This document shows, in pieces, positions 47,398-55,639 of a stretch of 64,000 nucleotides of DNA. The DNA comes from WHSW01 sp963828755 (lineage in GTDB: Bacteria; Actinomycetota; Thermoleophilia; Solirubrobacterales; 70-9). Both the position numbers and the translations under genes were made by a program. Within the stretch, counting starts at the first letter, position 1. Each line of letters opens with the position of its first letter. Location: assembly GCA_963828755.1 (NCBI GenBank), contig CAWHFY010000015.1, forward strand, positions 62,001-126,000, read 5' to 3'. The notes below the pieces were generated by a model, which saw only the letters and a list, made by a program, of their open reading frames with translations, had not been told where the DNA came from and searched no databases.

Positions 47398-47887
47398 GTG
47401 GCGAAGAAGCGACGCAAGCAGCGTCCGCGGCGGCAGGCAGCCGAGCGCCCGCCCGCGGCCGGCGCGGCGAGCAAGACGGCGCCGAAGCCGGTCCGCAAGC
47501 CGATCGAGGAGGAGCGCCCCGAGGCGCCGTGGGCGCCGTTCCCGCTGGTCGAGCTGCTGGTCCTGGTCGGGCTCGCGATGATCGTCGCCGCCTTCTTCAC
47601 GGACGGGCGGACGAGTACCGCGCTGCTCGTGGTCGGGCTCTCGCTCGGCTCGCTCGCCGGGCTCGAGCTCTCGATCCGCGAGCACTTCGGCGGCTATCGC
47701 TCGCACACGAGCCTGCTCGCCGGGGCCGCCGGCGTCGCGGTGATCGGCTTCCTGTTCTACGCTCGTCCCGGACGCGCTGCCGCCGGCCGGTCGCGTGATT
47801 GCGGGGATCGCGGTCGGGCTGATCGCTGCCGCGCTGCTCGCGCGCGCCTTCCGGGCGCGCTCCGGGCGCCTCGTCAAGCTGCGCTAG
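47398..47887 (+). CDS. small membrane protein (frameshifted)
   Basis: About 162 residues. A very basic N-terminus (KKRRKQRPRRQ) and Pro-rich linker precede four membrane helices. An extra base near 47763 shifts the end; corrected, the C-terminus is VPDALPPAGRVIAGIAVGLI... ending GRLVKLR. No recognised domain. The start is GTG 47398, eight nt after the previous gene. Confidence 0.65.
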
Positions 47888-47910
47888 CGGCGGGGTAACC
47901 TGCGCAGACG

Positions 47911-48297
47911 ATGCTGGCCCGGATCAGAGAGATCATGGGCGGTCCCGCCAGCGCGGCGCTCGTCCTCTTGATGCTCGCCGGCTGCCTGCTCCTCTGGGTC
48001 GGGGTCCCGATCGGCTGGCTGTGGATCGGATCCCAGGTTCAGAGCACGTCGACGCTGGGCACCGCGCTGATGGTGACGATGTTCGGGACGCTCGTCTCGA
48101 TCGTGATCTTGGTGTTCATCCTCGGTCGCCTCAACCGCTGGCACGCAGAGCTCAACGAGCGCCGCGACCGGCCGCTGCGCTCTTCGGCGCTCGAGGTGAT
48201 CCTGGTCTCCTCGGCCGGCTTGGCAGTCGTCGGCTTCGGGATCTGGTTCTTCGGCTTCGCCGGCGCCAGCCCGGTGCCGCTCAACATCGGCTTCTAG
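47911..48297 (+). CDS. small membrane protein, three helices
   Basis: Encodes 128 residues: helices at about 12-38, 50-72 and 95-118 separated by a polar RLNRWHAELNERRDRPLRSS loop. A TAACCT box ends 9 nt before the ATG, giving a near-leaderless start. No recognised family. Confidence 0.65.
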   Translation: MLARIREIMGGPASAALVLLMLAGCLLLWVGVPIGWLWIGSQVQSTSTLGTALMVTMFGTLVSIVILVFILGRLNRWHAELNERRDRPLRSSALEVILVSSAGLAVVGFGIWFFGFAGASPVPLNIGF

Positions 48298-48318
48298 CGA
48301 TCGCGCCGCAATGGCGGC

Positions 48319-48360
48319 GGGGCGGGCGCTGAGCGCCCGCCCCTTTGACGATCTGTCAAA
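48319..48360. terminator. double hairpin terminator between convergent genes
   Basis: GGGGCGGGCGC (48319-48329) and GCGCCCGCCCC (48333-48343) form a perfect 11-bp stem with a 3-nt loop, followed by TTT. Directly after it TTTGAC (48344-48349) and GTCAAA (48355-48360) form a second stem. It sits between the membrane protein and the IHF-like gene. Confidence 0.75.
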
Positions 48361-48374
48361 CCCCCCTGTGGCGG

Positions 48375-48716
48375 CTAGCTCGCGTACAACGGACGCTTCG
48401 CCTCGAGCTCGGCTGCAAGCAGCTCGCGCTGGCGGCTGGTCAGCCGGTTGAGCTCGCGGTTCTCGTTCACGGCGATCGAGAACAGGAACTTCCGGGCGCG
48501 GGTCCGACCCCACCGGCGTTGGCTGCGCAGCAGCTCACCGATGGACATCGACTCGGCCTCCCAGGGGCACTCTCGGACGATCTCCGCCGCGTCGACGGCT
48601 CCGGTCGCGATCGCGCGCTTCAGCGAGGCTCGCGCCAGCCGTACCCGGTTGGCGTGTGCGAGCGCCTGCATATGCTGCGGCATCGCGGCAGGGGCTAGGG
48701 TCGAGGCAGCTTCCAT
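48375..48716 (-). CDS. actinobacterial integration host factor-like (mIHF) protein
   Basis: Encodes 113 residues. HANRVRLARASLKRAIATGAVDAAEIVRECPWEAESMSIGELLRSQRRWGRTRARKFL matches the helix-two-turn-helix nucleoid protein mIHF of actinobacteria, with a divergent C-terminus (NRLTSRQRELLAAEL). It binds DNA non-specifically and shapes the nucleoid. The ATG at 48716 has GGAGGAG upstream. It is driven by a strong promoter about 160 nt away. Confidence 0.82.
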   Translation of the reverse strand: MEAASTLAPAAMPQHMQALAHANRVRLARASLKRAIATGAVDAAEIVRECPWEAESMSIGELLRSQRRWGRTRARKFLFSIAVNENRELNRLTSRQRELLAAELEAKRPLYAS

Positions 48717-48876
48717 TCTCACTCCTCCTCTGAGTGGTTCGTGCGGTTAGCGGGGTTGTCGGGCGTCGTCGCTCCGGGCGGGCGAGGGGCCCGCTCTGAG
48801 GTCACGGCCGGGACAAAACTCTCTCCGATTCTGTCCCGTCCGCTCCCTGCCCCGGGGTGCGTACGGCGCGAGACGG

Positions 48877-48905
48877 AACCTAGAAATCTCGCACCCCCGC
48901 GTCAA
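48877..48905 (-). promoter_or_regulatory. housekeeping promoter of IHF-like gene
   Basis: On the minus strand TTGACG (48905-48900), a 17-nt spacer and TAGGTT (48882-48877): the best sigma-70-type promoter in the window, consistent with an abundant nucleoid protein. Confidence 0.7.
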
Positions 48906-49090
48906 CCGCCTACCCGCTTGGGCGGTAACAGTTCTTTCGCTACGAGCATGCTTTTCGTTCACAAATCGGGCTTGTTCGGAATTGGACAAGACGAATCTCC
49001 CCCGGTGGGGGGATTGCACAACGCCAAAATCGCGAGACCGCCGTTGGCCGCTCACCGCTCGCGGTCGACGAGCTCGGCCAACTCCTTGCG

Positions 49091-49136
49091 CCGAGTTTCA
49101 CCTGAACCACCTCAGGGGTGGTCAGATGAATCTCGG
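49091..49136. repeat. palindromic 3'-end element, copy 2
   Basis: A 21-nt arm (49091-49111), TCAGG loop and 20-nt arm (49117-49136) form a hairpin with few mismatches. It is related to 24653-24699 in the same orientation. It ends 6 nt before the stop codon of the leftward serine-palmitoyltransferase-like gene. Confidence 0.7.
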
Positions 49137-49142
49137 TGGGAG

Positions 49143-50402
49143 TTAGGAGGCGCGGGGGAGGTCCGGGAAATCGGCGATCGTCCGCTCGATGATCGCCAGC
49201 GCGCGGTCGAGGTGCTCGCGCTCGTGGGTCGCCATCAGCGAGGTGCGCAGCAGCGCGCCGCCGGGCGGGACCGCCGGGTGCACGGCGACGTTGGTGTAGA
49301 CGCCGGCGTCGAACAGCGCCTTCCACAGCAGCGCCGCCTGGTAGTCCTGGCCGACGACGACCGGGACGACCGGGGTGGTCGCCTCGCTGCCGTCGGGCAG
49401 CGTCCCGGGCTCGACCACCATCAGCCCGAGGTCCTCGAAGCCGCGGCGCAGGTAGCGCGCGTTGTCGAGCAGCTTCGCCATCAGCTCGCCGCCCTCGGCG
49501 CGGATCACGCGCAGCGCCCCGAGCGCCGCTCCGACCGCGGCCGGGACCGCCGCGGCGGTGAAGATGAACGGGCGCGAGGCGAAGCGCAGGTACTCGATCA
49601 CCTCGGCGGGGCCGGCGATGAAGCCGCCGCAGGACGCGAGGCTCTTCGAGAAGGTGCCCATCCGCAGGTCGACCTCGGACTCGAGCCCGAACAGCTCGCT
49701 GGCGCCGGCGCCGCGCTCGCCGAGCACCCCAACCGCGTGCGCCTCGTCGACCATCAGCCGCGCCCCGTAGCGCTGGCAGAGCTCGACGATCGCCGGCAGG
49801 TCGCAGAGATCGCCCTCCATCGAGAAGACGCCGTCGACGATCACCAGCACCCCGCCGCCGTCCCCGGCGGCGCGCTCGAGCATCCGCTCCAGCTTCGCCA
49901 TCTGGTTGTGGCGAAACGGGCGCAGCTTCGCGCCGGAGAGCATGCAGCCGTCGAGGATCGAGGCGTGGTCCGCGGAGTCGCAGATCACCGTGTCGCCGGG
50001 GCCGAGGATCGTTCCGATGCAGCCGACGTTGGCCTGATGACCGGTGGTGAAGACGATCGCCTCCTCGACCTCCATCCACTCGGCCAGCTCGCGCTCGAGG
50101 TCGAGGTGCAGCGGCGTCGTCCCGTTCAGCAGCCGCGAGCCGGTGAGCCCGGTTCCGTAGGTCTCGAGCGCGTCGCGGGCCGCCTGCTTGACCCTGGGAT
50201 CCCCGGTGAGGCCGAGGTAGTTGTTGGAGCCGAGCATGATCGTCTCGCGCCCCTCCATCTCGACCACCGGGCCCGCCTCCGAGGTGAGGACGCGGAAATA
50301 CGGCAGCAGGTCGCCCTGCTTGGCGATCTCGAGCAGCTCGAGCCGGTCGTGGGTGCGCGCCTTCTCGAACACGTCGACCGGCGCGCGGGCGGTCTCGGAC
50401 AT
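49143..50402 (-). CDS. serine palmitoyltransferase-like alpha-oxoamine synthase
   Basis: A 419-residue PLP enzyme that would condense an amino acid with an acyl-CoA. His146 in ADHASILDG stacks on PLP, VDEAH supplies Asp219, and Lys253 is in GTFSKSLASCGGF. The GTFSKS context and PYFRVLTSEAG...GRETIMLGSNNYLGLT start resemble bacterial serine palmitoyltransferases, whereas glycine C-acetyltransferases usually have TGTLGKA. An 8-amino-7-oxononanoate synthase role is less likely without biotin genes. The ATG at 50402 lies 7 nt after TACACT (leaderless), divergent from a GNAT-like gene. Confidence 0.82.
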   Translation of the reverse strand: MSETARAPVDVFEKARTHDRLELLEIAKQGDLLPYFRVLTSEAGPVVEMEGRETIMLGSNNYLGLTGDPRVKQAARDALETYGTGLTGSRLLNGTTPLHLDLERELAEWMEVEEAIVFTTGHQANVGCIGTILGPGDTVICDSADHASILDGCMLSGAKLRPFRHNQMAKLERMLERAAGDGGGVLVIVDGVFSMEGDLCDLPAIVELCQRYGARLMVDEAHAVGVLGERGAGASELFGLESEVDLRMGTFSKSLASCGGFIAGPAEVIEYLRFASRPFIFTAAAVPAAVGAALGALRVIRAEGGELMAKLLDNARYLRRGFEDLGLMVVEPGTLPDGSEATTPVVPVVVGQDYQAALLWKALFDAGVYTNVAVHPAVPPGGALLRTSLMATHEREHLDRALAIIERTIADFPDLPRAS

Positions 50403-50409
50403 TCGCACA

Positions 50410-50419
50410 AGTGTAGGTT
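50410..50419. promoter_or_regulatory. symmetric divergent leaderless promoter
   Basis: Two -10 boxes share their TA: TACACT leftward (50415-50410) and TAGGTT rightward (50414-50419). Each is followed by exactly 7 nt and then a start codon, ATG at 50402 and GTG at 50427. Neither gene has a ribosome binding site. The intergenic gap is only 24 nt. Confidence 0.7.
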
Positions 50420-50426
50420 GCGCCGC

Positions 50427-51560
50427 GTGACGGAACCAACGATCCGACCCGTCTCGGGCAAGCGTGACCTGAAGGCCTTCATCGAGCTCCCGTACCGGCT
50501 GCGGGCGGGCGACCCGGAGTGGGTGCCGCCGCTGCGCTTCGAGCGCCGCCAGTTTCTGGACCGGCGCAAGAACCCCTGGTTCGAGCACGCTGAGGCCGAG
50601 CTGATGCTCTGCGAGCGCGGTGGCGAGGTCGTCGGGCGGGTCTCCGCGCACATCGACCACCGCTGGGACGAGTTCCAGGGCGGCAACGACGGCATGTTCG
50701 GCTTCTTCGATGCCGAGGACGATCCGGAGGTTGTCGCCGCGCTGATCGACGCCGCCAGCGGCTGGCTGCGCGAACGCGGCCGCGAGCGGATGCTCGGCCC
50801 GATGGACTTCACGATGAACGACGAGTGCGGGATCCTGATCGAAGGCTTCGACCAGCCGTCGATGATCCTCGAGCCCTGGCATCCGCCGTACTACCAGCAG
50901 CAACTCGAGGCGCAGGGCCTCGGCAAGGCGATCGACCTGCTGATGTGGGAGCTGTGGTTCGGCGAGCTCAAGGAGGGCACCCAGATGCACCCGCTCATCC
51001 ACGCCGCCGCCGCCAAGTCGCGGGAGGAGGGGGTCGTGCTGCGGCCGATGCGCAAGGCCCAGATGGCGGCCGAGGTGAGCCGGTTCATGGAGGTCTACAA
51101 CGAGGCCTGGGGCGACAACTGGGGCTTCGTCCCGATCACCGAGGCCGAGGTCGAGTTCCAGGCCAAGAACCTGAAGCCGGTGCTCGACGAGAACTGGGCG
51201 ATGATCGCCGAGCGCGACGGCGAGGTGATCGGCGCCGCCCTCACCCTGCCCGACGTCGAGCAGGCCTTGGCGAAGATGAACGGCCGCGTGCTGCCATTCG
51301 GCTGGATCCACTTCCTGCGCCGCAAGCGCTACATCGACCGCCTGCGGGTCTTCGCGCTCGGGGTCAAGCACGACTACCAGCACCTCGGCGTCGCCGCGGC
51401 CCTCTACGAGCGCCACGTGCAGACGGCGGCCGCGGTCGGCCCGCGCGGCGGCCACATGGGCTGGATCCTCGAGACCAACGACCCGATGAACCGGGCGATG
51501 GAGGGGATGGGCGGCCGCGTGGTCCAGCGTTACCGGATCTACGAGCGCAGCCTCGGCTGA
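50427..51560 (+). CDS. GNAT-fold acyltransferase-like protein, candidate ceramide synthase
   Basis: Encodes 377 residues. FIELPYRLRAGDPEWVPPLRFERRQFLDRRKNPWFEHAEAELMLCERGGEVVGRVSAHIDH, GFFDAEDD, MDFTMNDECGILIEGFDQPSMILEPWHPPYY and VFALGVKHDYQHLGVAAALYERHV (acyl-CoA loop) define a large GNAT-like family often annotated N-acetyltransferase. A GNAT-like protein encoded near serine palmitoyltransferase is the reported ceramide synthase of Caulobacter, so the divergent pairing here is suggestive. That link is from memory and not tested. Confidence 0.78.
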   Translation: MTEPTIRPVSGKRDLKAFIELPYRLRAGDPEWVPPLRFERRQFLDRRKNPWFEHAEAELMLCERGGEVVGRVSAHIDHRWDEFQGGNDGMFGFFDAEDDPEVVAALIDAASGWLRERGRERMLGPMDFTMNDECGILIEGFDQPSMILEPWHPPYYQQQLEAQGLGKAIDLLMWELWFGELKEGTQMHPLIHAAAAKSREEGVVLRPMRKAQMAAEVSRFMEVYNEAWGDNWGFVPITEAEVEFQAKNLKPVLDENWAMIAERDGEVIGAALTLPDVEQALAKMNGRVLPFGWIHFLRRKRYIDRLRVFALGVKHDYQHLGVAAALYERHVQTAAAVGPRGGHMGWILETNDPMNRAMEGMGGRVVQRYRIYERSLG

Positions 51561-51595
51561 GCCTCCGCTTGACGAGGGCTTAGAGTAGGTAGGGG

Positions 51596-51913
51596 ATGAG
51601 GGAAGAGCTGTTGGAGACCGAGGCGATCGAGATGCCCGACGTCGAGGGCGAGACCGACGAGCCCACCGCGCGGCCGCTGCCGGCGACCGTCGATCATGGC
51701 GCCGAGGTCTCGGCTTGGAAGGCGGAGGCGCGCACCGCTGCGATCGCCGCCGCCGGCGGAATCGTCGCCGGGGCCGCCACGGTCGCGCTCGCGCGCGCCA
51801 CCCGCGGCGGGTCCAGCAAGCGGCCGGCGAAGCGCGCCAGGGCCAAGGAGCGCCCGGTCAAGGTGGTCGCGAGCCGCTCGTTCATGGTCGACGTCCACCT
51901 GCTGGACCGCTGA
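51596..51913 (+). CDS. small protein with one hydrophobic helix
   Basis: Encodes 105 residues. An acidic N-terminus (EELLETEAIEMPDVEGETDEP) leads to an Ala/Gly-rich hydrophobic segment (TAAIAAAGGIVAGAATVALARA), a Lys/Arg-rich stretch and VASRSFMVDVHLLDR. No recognised domain. The stop is 2 nt before the AlkA-like start, suggesting co-expression. Confidence 0.6.
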   Translation: MREELLETEAIEMPDVEGETDEPTARPLPATVDHGAEVSAWKAEARTAAIAAAGGIVAGAATVALARATRGGSSKRPAKRARAKERPVKVVASRSFMVDVHLLDR

Positions 51914-51915
51914 GC

Positions 51916-52903
51916 GTGGCTGCGGCCGATGGTCGCGGCCAACGGCCGCTCGAGGTCGAGGTGCGCCCGCCGTGGCCGTACCGGCTTCGCAACCGCCTCG
52001 GCGGTGACGGCGTCGCCCGGCGCCGCGCCTCGGTCGTCTCGAGGCTGCTCGCCACGCCCGGCGGGCGGGTGGTCGTCCACGTCTGGCAGCCGGCCGGCGA
52101 CCGGGTCGTGTTCCGAGCCGGCGCCGCCGACCGCGAGAATCCGGCCCCGCCGGAGTCGGTCGAGCTCGCGATCGAGCGGATGCGCTTCGCGCTCGCCGTC
52201 GACGAGGACCTGACCGAGTTCGCCCGCACCTTCCGCGGCGACCCGCTGATCGGCGAGATCATCCACCACCGGCCATGGCTGCGGCCGAAGCGGCGCCCCT
52301 GGGCCTGGGAGGCGCTCGCCTGGGCGGTGACCGAGCAGCTGATCGAGTCCAGCCGAGCGGCCGAGATCCAGCGCCGCGTCGTGCGCCGCTGGGGCGGCAA
52401 ACTGATGCCGCCCGCCTCGTCCGCCGCGCGATCCGGGGGCGGCCGCGTCGAACGCGGCGTGGCTTGGTCCCGGTCCGCTCAGGGATGTCCCCTCCGCCGA
52501 GGTGATCGCCGGCGTCGCCCCGGCCGAGCTCGCCGCGATGGACCTGGCCCCCGCGCGCGCCGTCGCGCTCATCAAGTGCGCCCGCGAGATCGCCCGCGGC
52601 CGCGTCGACCCCGGCGATCCCGCCGATGACCCCCGCCTGCGACGGATCTCCGGGATCGGGCCGTGGACGCTTCAGGTGCTCGGCCTCAACGGCCGCGGCG
52701 AACCCGACTCGCTGCCCGCCGGCGACCTCGCGTACGTGAAGCTGGTCGGCTCGCTCGTCGGGCTCGGGCGCCGCGCGACGGTCGAGGAGGTCGAGGAGTA
52801 CTTCGCGCCCTACGCGCCGTTTCGCGGGCTGGCCGGCTCGTTCGCGCTCGCCCGCTGGCACGGCTCGGTCGCCGCGGGGCCACCGCTGCGCCTCGCCGCC
52901 TGA
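51916..52903 (+). CDS. DNA-3-methyladenine glycosylase II (AlkA-like, frameshifted)
   Basis: About 328 residues. The N-terminal AlkA_N-like domain (EVEVRPPWPYRLRNRLGG) is followed by a helix-hairpin-helix glycosylase domain: RISGIGPWTLQVLGL and the catalytic-Asp segment SLPAGDLAYVKLVG. It excises alkylated bases. One extra G in GGGGG at 52435-52439 splits it; corrected, the junction reads ARSGAAASNAAWLGPGPLRDVPSAEV. The GTG at 51916 is close behind the upstream gene. Confidence 0.87.
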
Positions 52904-52922
52904 GCGGCCGAGCGCGCCGTCG

Positions 52923-53930
52923 CTAGTCCGGCACCCGGCCTGGCAGCAGGTCGTCGGTGAACATCTCAGCGGCCGTCGGCCGGGTCGAGATCAAGCCGCG
53001 GTCGGCGAAGAAGCCGGCGAACCGCTCCCACTCGCGCGCGTCCATGTAACCGAACGGGTGCGGGCCCCGTTGGGCGAGCAGCGGCAGGGTCCGGTCGACC
53101 TCGGCGCGGGTCAGCTTCGGCTCGAGGCCGTCGCCGGCGTCGAGGATCGCCTCGGTCGCGGCCTGCGGGTCGCGCACGGCGGCGCGGGTGCCGCGCTCGA
53201 GCGCCGCGATGAACAGGCGGATGGGCTCCGGGTCGTCGGCGACGCGGTCGGTCGAGGCGACCAGGACGAGCTCGTCGTAGGTCGGGATCCCGAGTTGGTC
53301 GACCGGGACGACCCGCGGGTGCAGGCCGCGCTGCGCCAGGTCGACGCCCTCGACGTTGAGAAAGCCACCGAGCATCGCGTCGGCGCTGCCCGAGAGCACC
53401 GCCGGCAGCAGGTTCAGCCCGACGTCCTGCTGCGAGACGTCGTCGGGGTTGACCCCGGCGCGCTCGACGATCGCGTCCAGATAATCGGCCTGGTACGGGA
53501 TCCCGGCGGTCGCGACCGTCTTGCCGGCGAGGTCGGCGGGATCCGCGATCCCGGCCTTCGGCAGCGAGATCAGCGAGGTCAGCGGCTGCGGGACCAGCGC
53601 CGCGACCGCGGTCACCGGGAGGCCCTGGTCCTGGGCGAGCAGGACCTCGGGCTCGTAGGAGATCGCGAGGTCGGCGCGCCCGGCGGCGACCTGGCGGATC
53701 GGCGCGGACGGGTCGGAGGGGACGGCAGGATCGACTTCGAGGCCGGCCTCGTCGAAGTAGCCGCGCTCGAGCGCCGTATAGATCCCGGCGTGGTCGGGGT
53801 TGACGTAGAAGTCGAGCGCGAGGGCGATCGGCTCCGAGTCGCCGCCGGTGCGCTCCTGCTTCTCGCCGCAGCCGGCGGCGAGCAGCGCGATGCCGAGCAC
53901 CGCAACGGCGAGCGCGAGGCGGCGGGTCAC
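52923..53930 (-). CDS. thiY: NMT1/THI5-like substrate-binding lipoprotein (thiamine precursor)
   Basis: Encodes 335 residues. A lipoprotein signal (LLAAGC) precedes an NMT1/THI5 domain: IALALDFYVNPDHAGIYTALERGYFDEAGLEVDPAV, ADLAISYEPEVLLAQDQGLPV, LAGKTVATAGIP. This family binds HMP-type pyrimidines. The TPP riboswitch upstream of the operon supports a thiamine-precursor role (ThiY). GTG 53930 overlaps the permease stop. Third gene of the operon. Confidence 0.87.
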   Translation of the reverse strand: MTRRLALAVAVLGIALLAAGCGEKQERTGGDSEPIALALDFYVNPDHAGIYTALERGYFDEAGLEVDPAVPSDPSAPIRQVAAGRADLAISYEPEVLLAQDQGLPVTAVAALVPQPLTSLISLPKAGIADPADLAGKTVATAGIPYQADYLDAIVERAGVNPDDVSQQDVGLNLLPAVLSGSADAMLGGFLNVEGVDLAQRGLHPRVVPVDQLGIPTYDELVLVASTDRVADDPEPIRLFIAALERGTRAAVRDPQAATEAILDAGDGLEPKLTRAEVDRTLPLLAQRGPHPFGYMDAREWERFAGFFADRGLISTRPTAAEMFTDDLLPGRVPD

Positions 53931-54700
53931 GACGCCCTCCGGGCGCGCGGACCCCACCAGGCGAGCCGGCGCTCGGCCAGCGCCAGGCCGCCGAACAGCG
54001 CCATCGCCAGCACCGAGAGGACGAAGACCGCGGCGAACACACGCGCCGTCTGCAGCTGGCCCTGGGCGACCAGGATCAGGTGGCCGAGGCCCTCGTCGGC
54101 GCCCGACCACTCGCCGAACACGGCGCCGATCACCGAGATCGCGGCCGCGATCTTCGCCCCGCTGATCAGGAACGGCAGCGCGGACGGGATCTCGACCCGG
54201 GTCAGGGTGCGCGATCGGCTCGCGTCGAGGGTCCGCATCATGCGCGGCAGCTCGGGGTCGACCGAGCGCAGGCCGTCCAGGGTGTTGACGGTGATCGGGA
54301 AGAAGCAGACGAGCGCGATGATCGCCAACTTGGGGCCGATCCCGAACCCGAGCCAGACGACCAGGATCGGGGCGATCGCGATCACCGGGACGGTCTGAGA
54401 GGCGACCAGCAGGGGGTAGACGGCGCGCCGGAGCGTGTCGGAGAGGTGCAGGGCGATCGCGAACGCGAAGCCGAGCACGACGGCGATCGCGAACCCGAGC
54501 AGGACCTCCTGGATCGTGACCCAGGCGTCGGTCGCGAGCAGCTCGCGGTCGTCCCACAGCGACTGCGCGACGTCCGTTGGCGCCGGGATCAGGAACGGCT
54601 TGATGTCGAGCGCGTCCGCGATCAGGTCCCAGCGCGCCGCCAGCTCCCAGAGGCCGAGCAGGGCCACGATCACCGCCGCCGGCAGCAGCGCGCGCTTCAT
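53927..54700 (-). CDS. thiX: ABC permease of thiamine-precursor transporter
   Basis: Encodes 257 residues and about six helices. The EAA loop is TLDASRSRTLTRVEIPSALPFLISGAKIAAAISVIGAVFGEW, typical of the NitT/TauT/ThiX permease family. ATGA overlaps couple it to the ATPase upstream and the binding protein downstream. Confidence 0.88.
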   Translation of the reverse strand: MKRALLPAAVIVALLGLWELAARWDLIADALDIKPFLIPAPTDVAQSLWDDRELLATDAWVTIQEVLLGFAIAVVLGFAFAIALHLSDTLRRAVYPLLVASQTVPVIAIAPILVVWLGFGIGPKLAIIALVCFFPITVNTLDGLRSVDPELPRMMRTLDASRSRTLTRVEIPSALPFLISGAKIAAAISVIGAVFGEWSGADEGLGHLILVAQGQLQTARVFAAVFVLSVLAMALFGGLALAERRLAWWGPRARRAS

Positions 54701-55506
54701 CGCGAGCCCTCCGCGAGCGCCTCGAGCGCCCGTTCGCGCGACGCGGTGAATTCGGCCGAGGTGACCGCCTCGCGCCGCGGCGTCGAGCGCGGCCGCGGGG
54801 CCGCGACCGCCGCCATCGCCCGCGCGGGCCTGGCGCTCAGGACAACGACCCGGTCGCACAGGTAGAGCGCCTCCTCGACATCGTGGGTGACGAGGATCGC
54901 CGCGGCGGGCTCGGCGGCCAGCGCCCCGGCGAGCCACTCCTGCATCTCGGCGCGCGAGATCGCGTCGAGCGAGGCGAACGGTTCGTCCAGCAGCAGCACC
55001 GGCTTGCGGGCGAGCAGGGTGCGCAGGAACGCGACCCGCTGGCGCATTCCGCCGGACAGCTCGGCCGGACGCGCGCGCTCGAAGCCGGCGAGCCCGAAGC
55101 GCTCGAACAGCGGCGCCGCCTCCGCGCGTGCGTCGGCGCGCGACGCGCCGCGGTTGCGCGGTGCCAGCGCAGCGTTGTCGATCGCGCTCAGCCAGGGCAG
55201 CAGCAGGTCGCGCTGAGGCATGTAGACGCAGCGGGCGAGCCGGGCCTCGGTGGCCGCCTCGCCGTCGACCTCGATCGAGCCCGACTGCGGCTCGAGCAGC
55301 CCGGCGATCAGCTCGAGGAGGGTCGACTTGCCGCACCCGGACGGCCCGACGACGCCGACCAGCTCCGTGGCGCCGACCTCGAGCTCGAGCCCGGCGAGCA
55401 CCTCGAGCTCGCCGAAGCGGTGGCCGAGGTCGGTGATCGCGACCGCCGACCGCTCCCTTGAAACTGTTCGAGGCTCCTCGTTCGGAGCCTCAGTTGCAGT
55501 TGCCAT
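54697..55506 (-). CDS. thiZ: ABC ATPase of thiamine-precursor transporter
   Basis: Encodes 269 residues. Walker A GPSGCGKSTLLELIAG, Q-loop MPQRDLLLPW, signature LSGGMRQRVAFLRTLL, Walker B VLLLDEPFASLD and the H-loop VTHDVEEAL are intact. First gene of the ThiZXY-type operon; its ATG follows GGAGGG, which belongs to the 3' strand of the TPP riboswitch stem. Confidence 0.88.
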   Translation of the reverse strand: MATATEAPNEEPRTVSRERSAVAITDLGHRFGELEVLAGLELEVGATELVGVVGPSGCGKSTLLELIAGLLEPQSGSIEVDGEAATEARLARCVYMPQRDLLLPWLSAIDNAALAPRNRGASRADARAEAAPLFERFGLAGFERARPAELSGGMRQRVAFLRTLLARKPVLLLDEPFASLDAISRAEMQEWLAGALAAEPAAAILVTHDVEEALYLCDRVVVLSARPARAMAAVAAPRPRSTPRREAVTSAEFTASRERALEALAEGSR

Positions 55507-55510
55507 GCTC

Positions 55511-55620
55511 CCTCCGCGCGCATTACCGCACAGGTTCTAAGGGTCGGCGCCGGGTGGTTTCGGGGCGCCATCTCAGCCCGCTTTCCCGCGAGCACCCCTG
55601 TCTTGGTACGCGGGCGGAGT
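55511..55620 (-). promoter_or_regulatory. TPP (THI element) riboswitch
   Basis: Reading leftward, the conserved blocks are AGGGGTGC, GGGCTGAGATGG, ACCCTTAGAACCTG and GCGGTAATGCGCGCGGAGGGAG, in THI-box order. The closing stem pairs 55611-55620 with 55512-55520, and the ribosome binding site of the ATPase gene lies in its 3' strand. Thiamine pyrophosphate should repress translation. Confidence 0.93.
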
Positions 55621-55639
55621 TTACCCTTGGCCGGCTCAG

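Larger units (their letters stand above)
48717..49142. other. long intergenic region with promoter, leader and repeat
   Basis: 426 nt without a gene. It holds the IHF-like gene's long leader (48717-48870, including a GGGACA/TGTCCC hairpin near 48810-48835), its promoter, an AT-richer stretch (48930-49030) with a CCCCC-GGT-GGGGG hairpin near 49000-49012, two degenerate GAGCGG heptamers near 49047, and the palindromic element ending 6 nt before the next stop codon. Confidence 0.55.
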
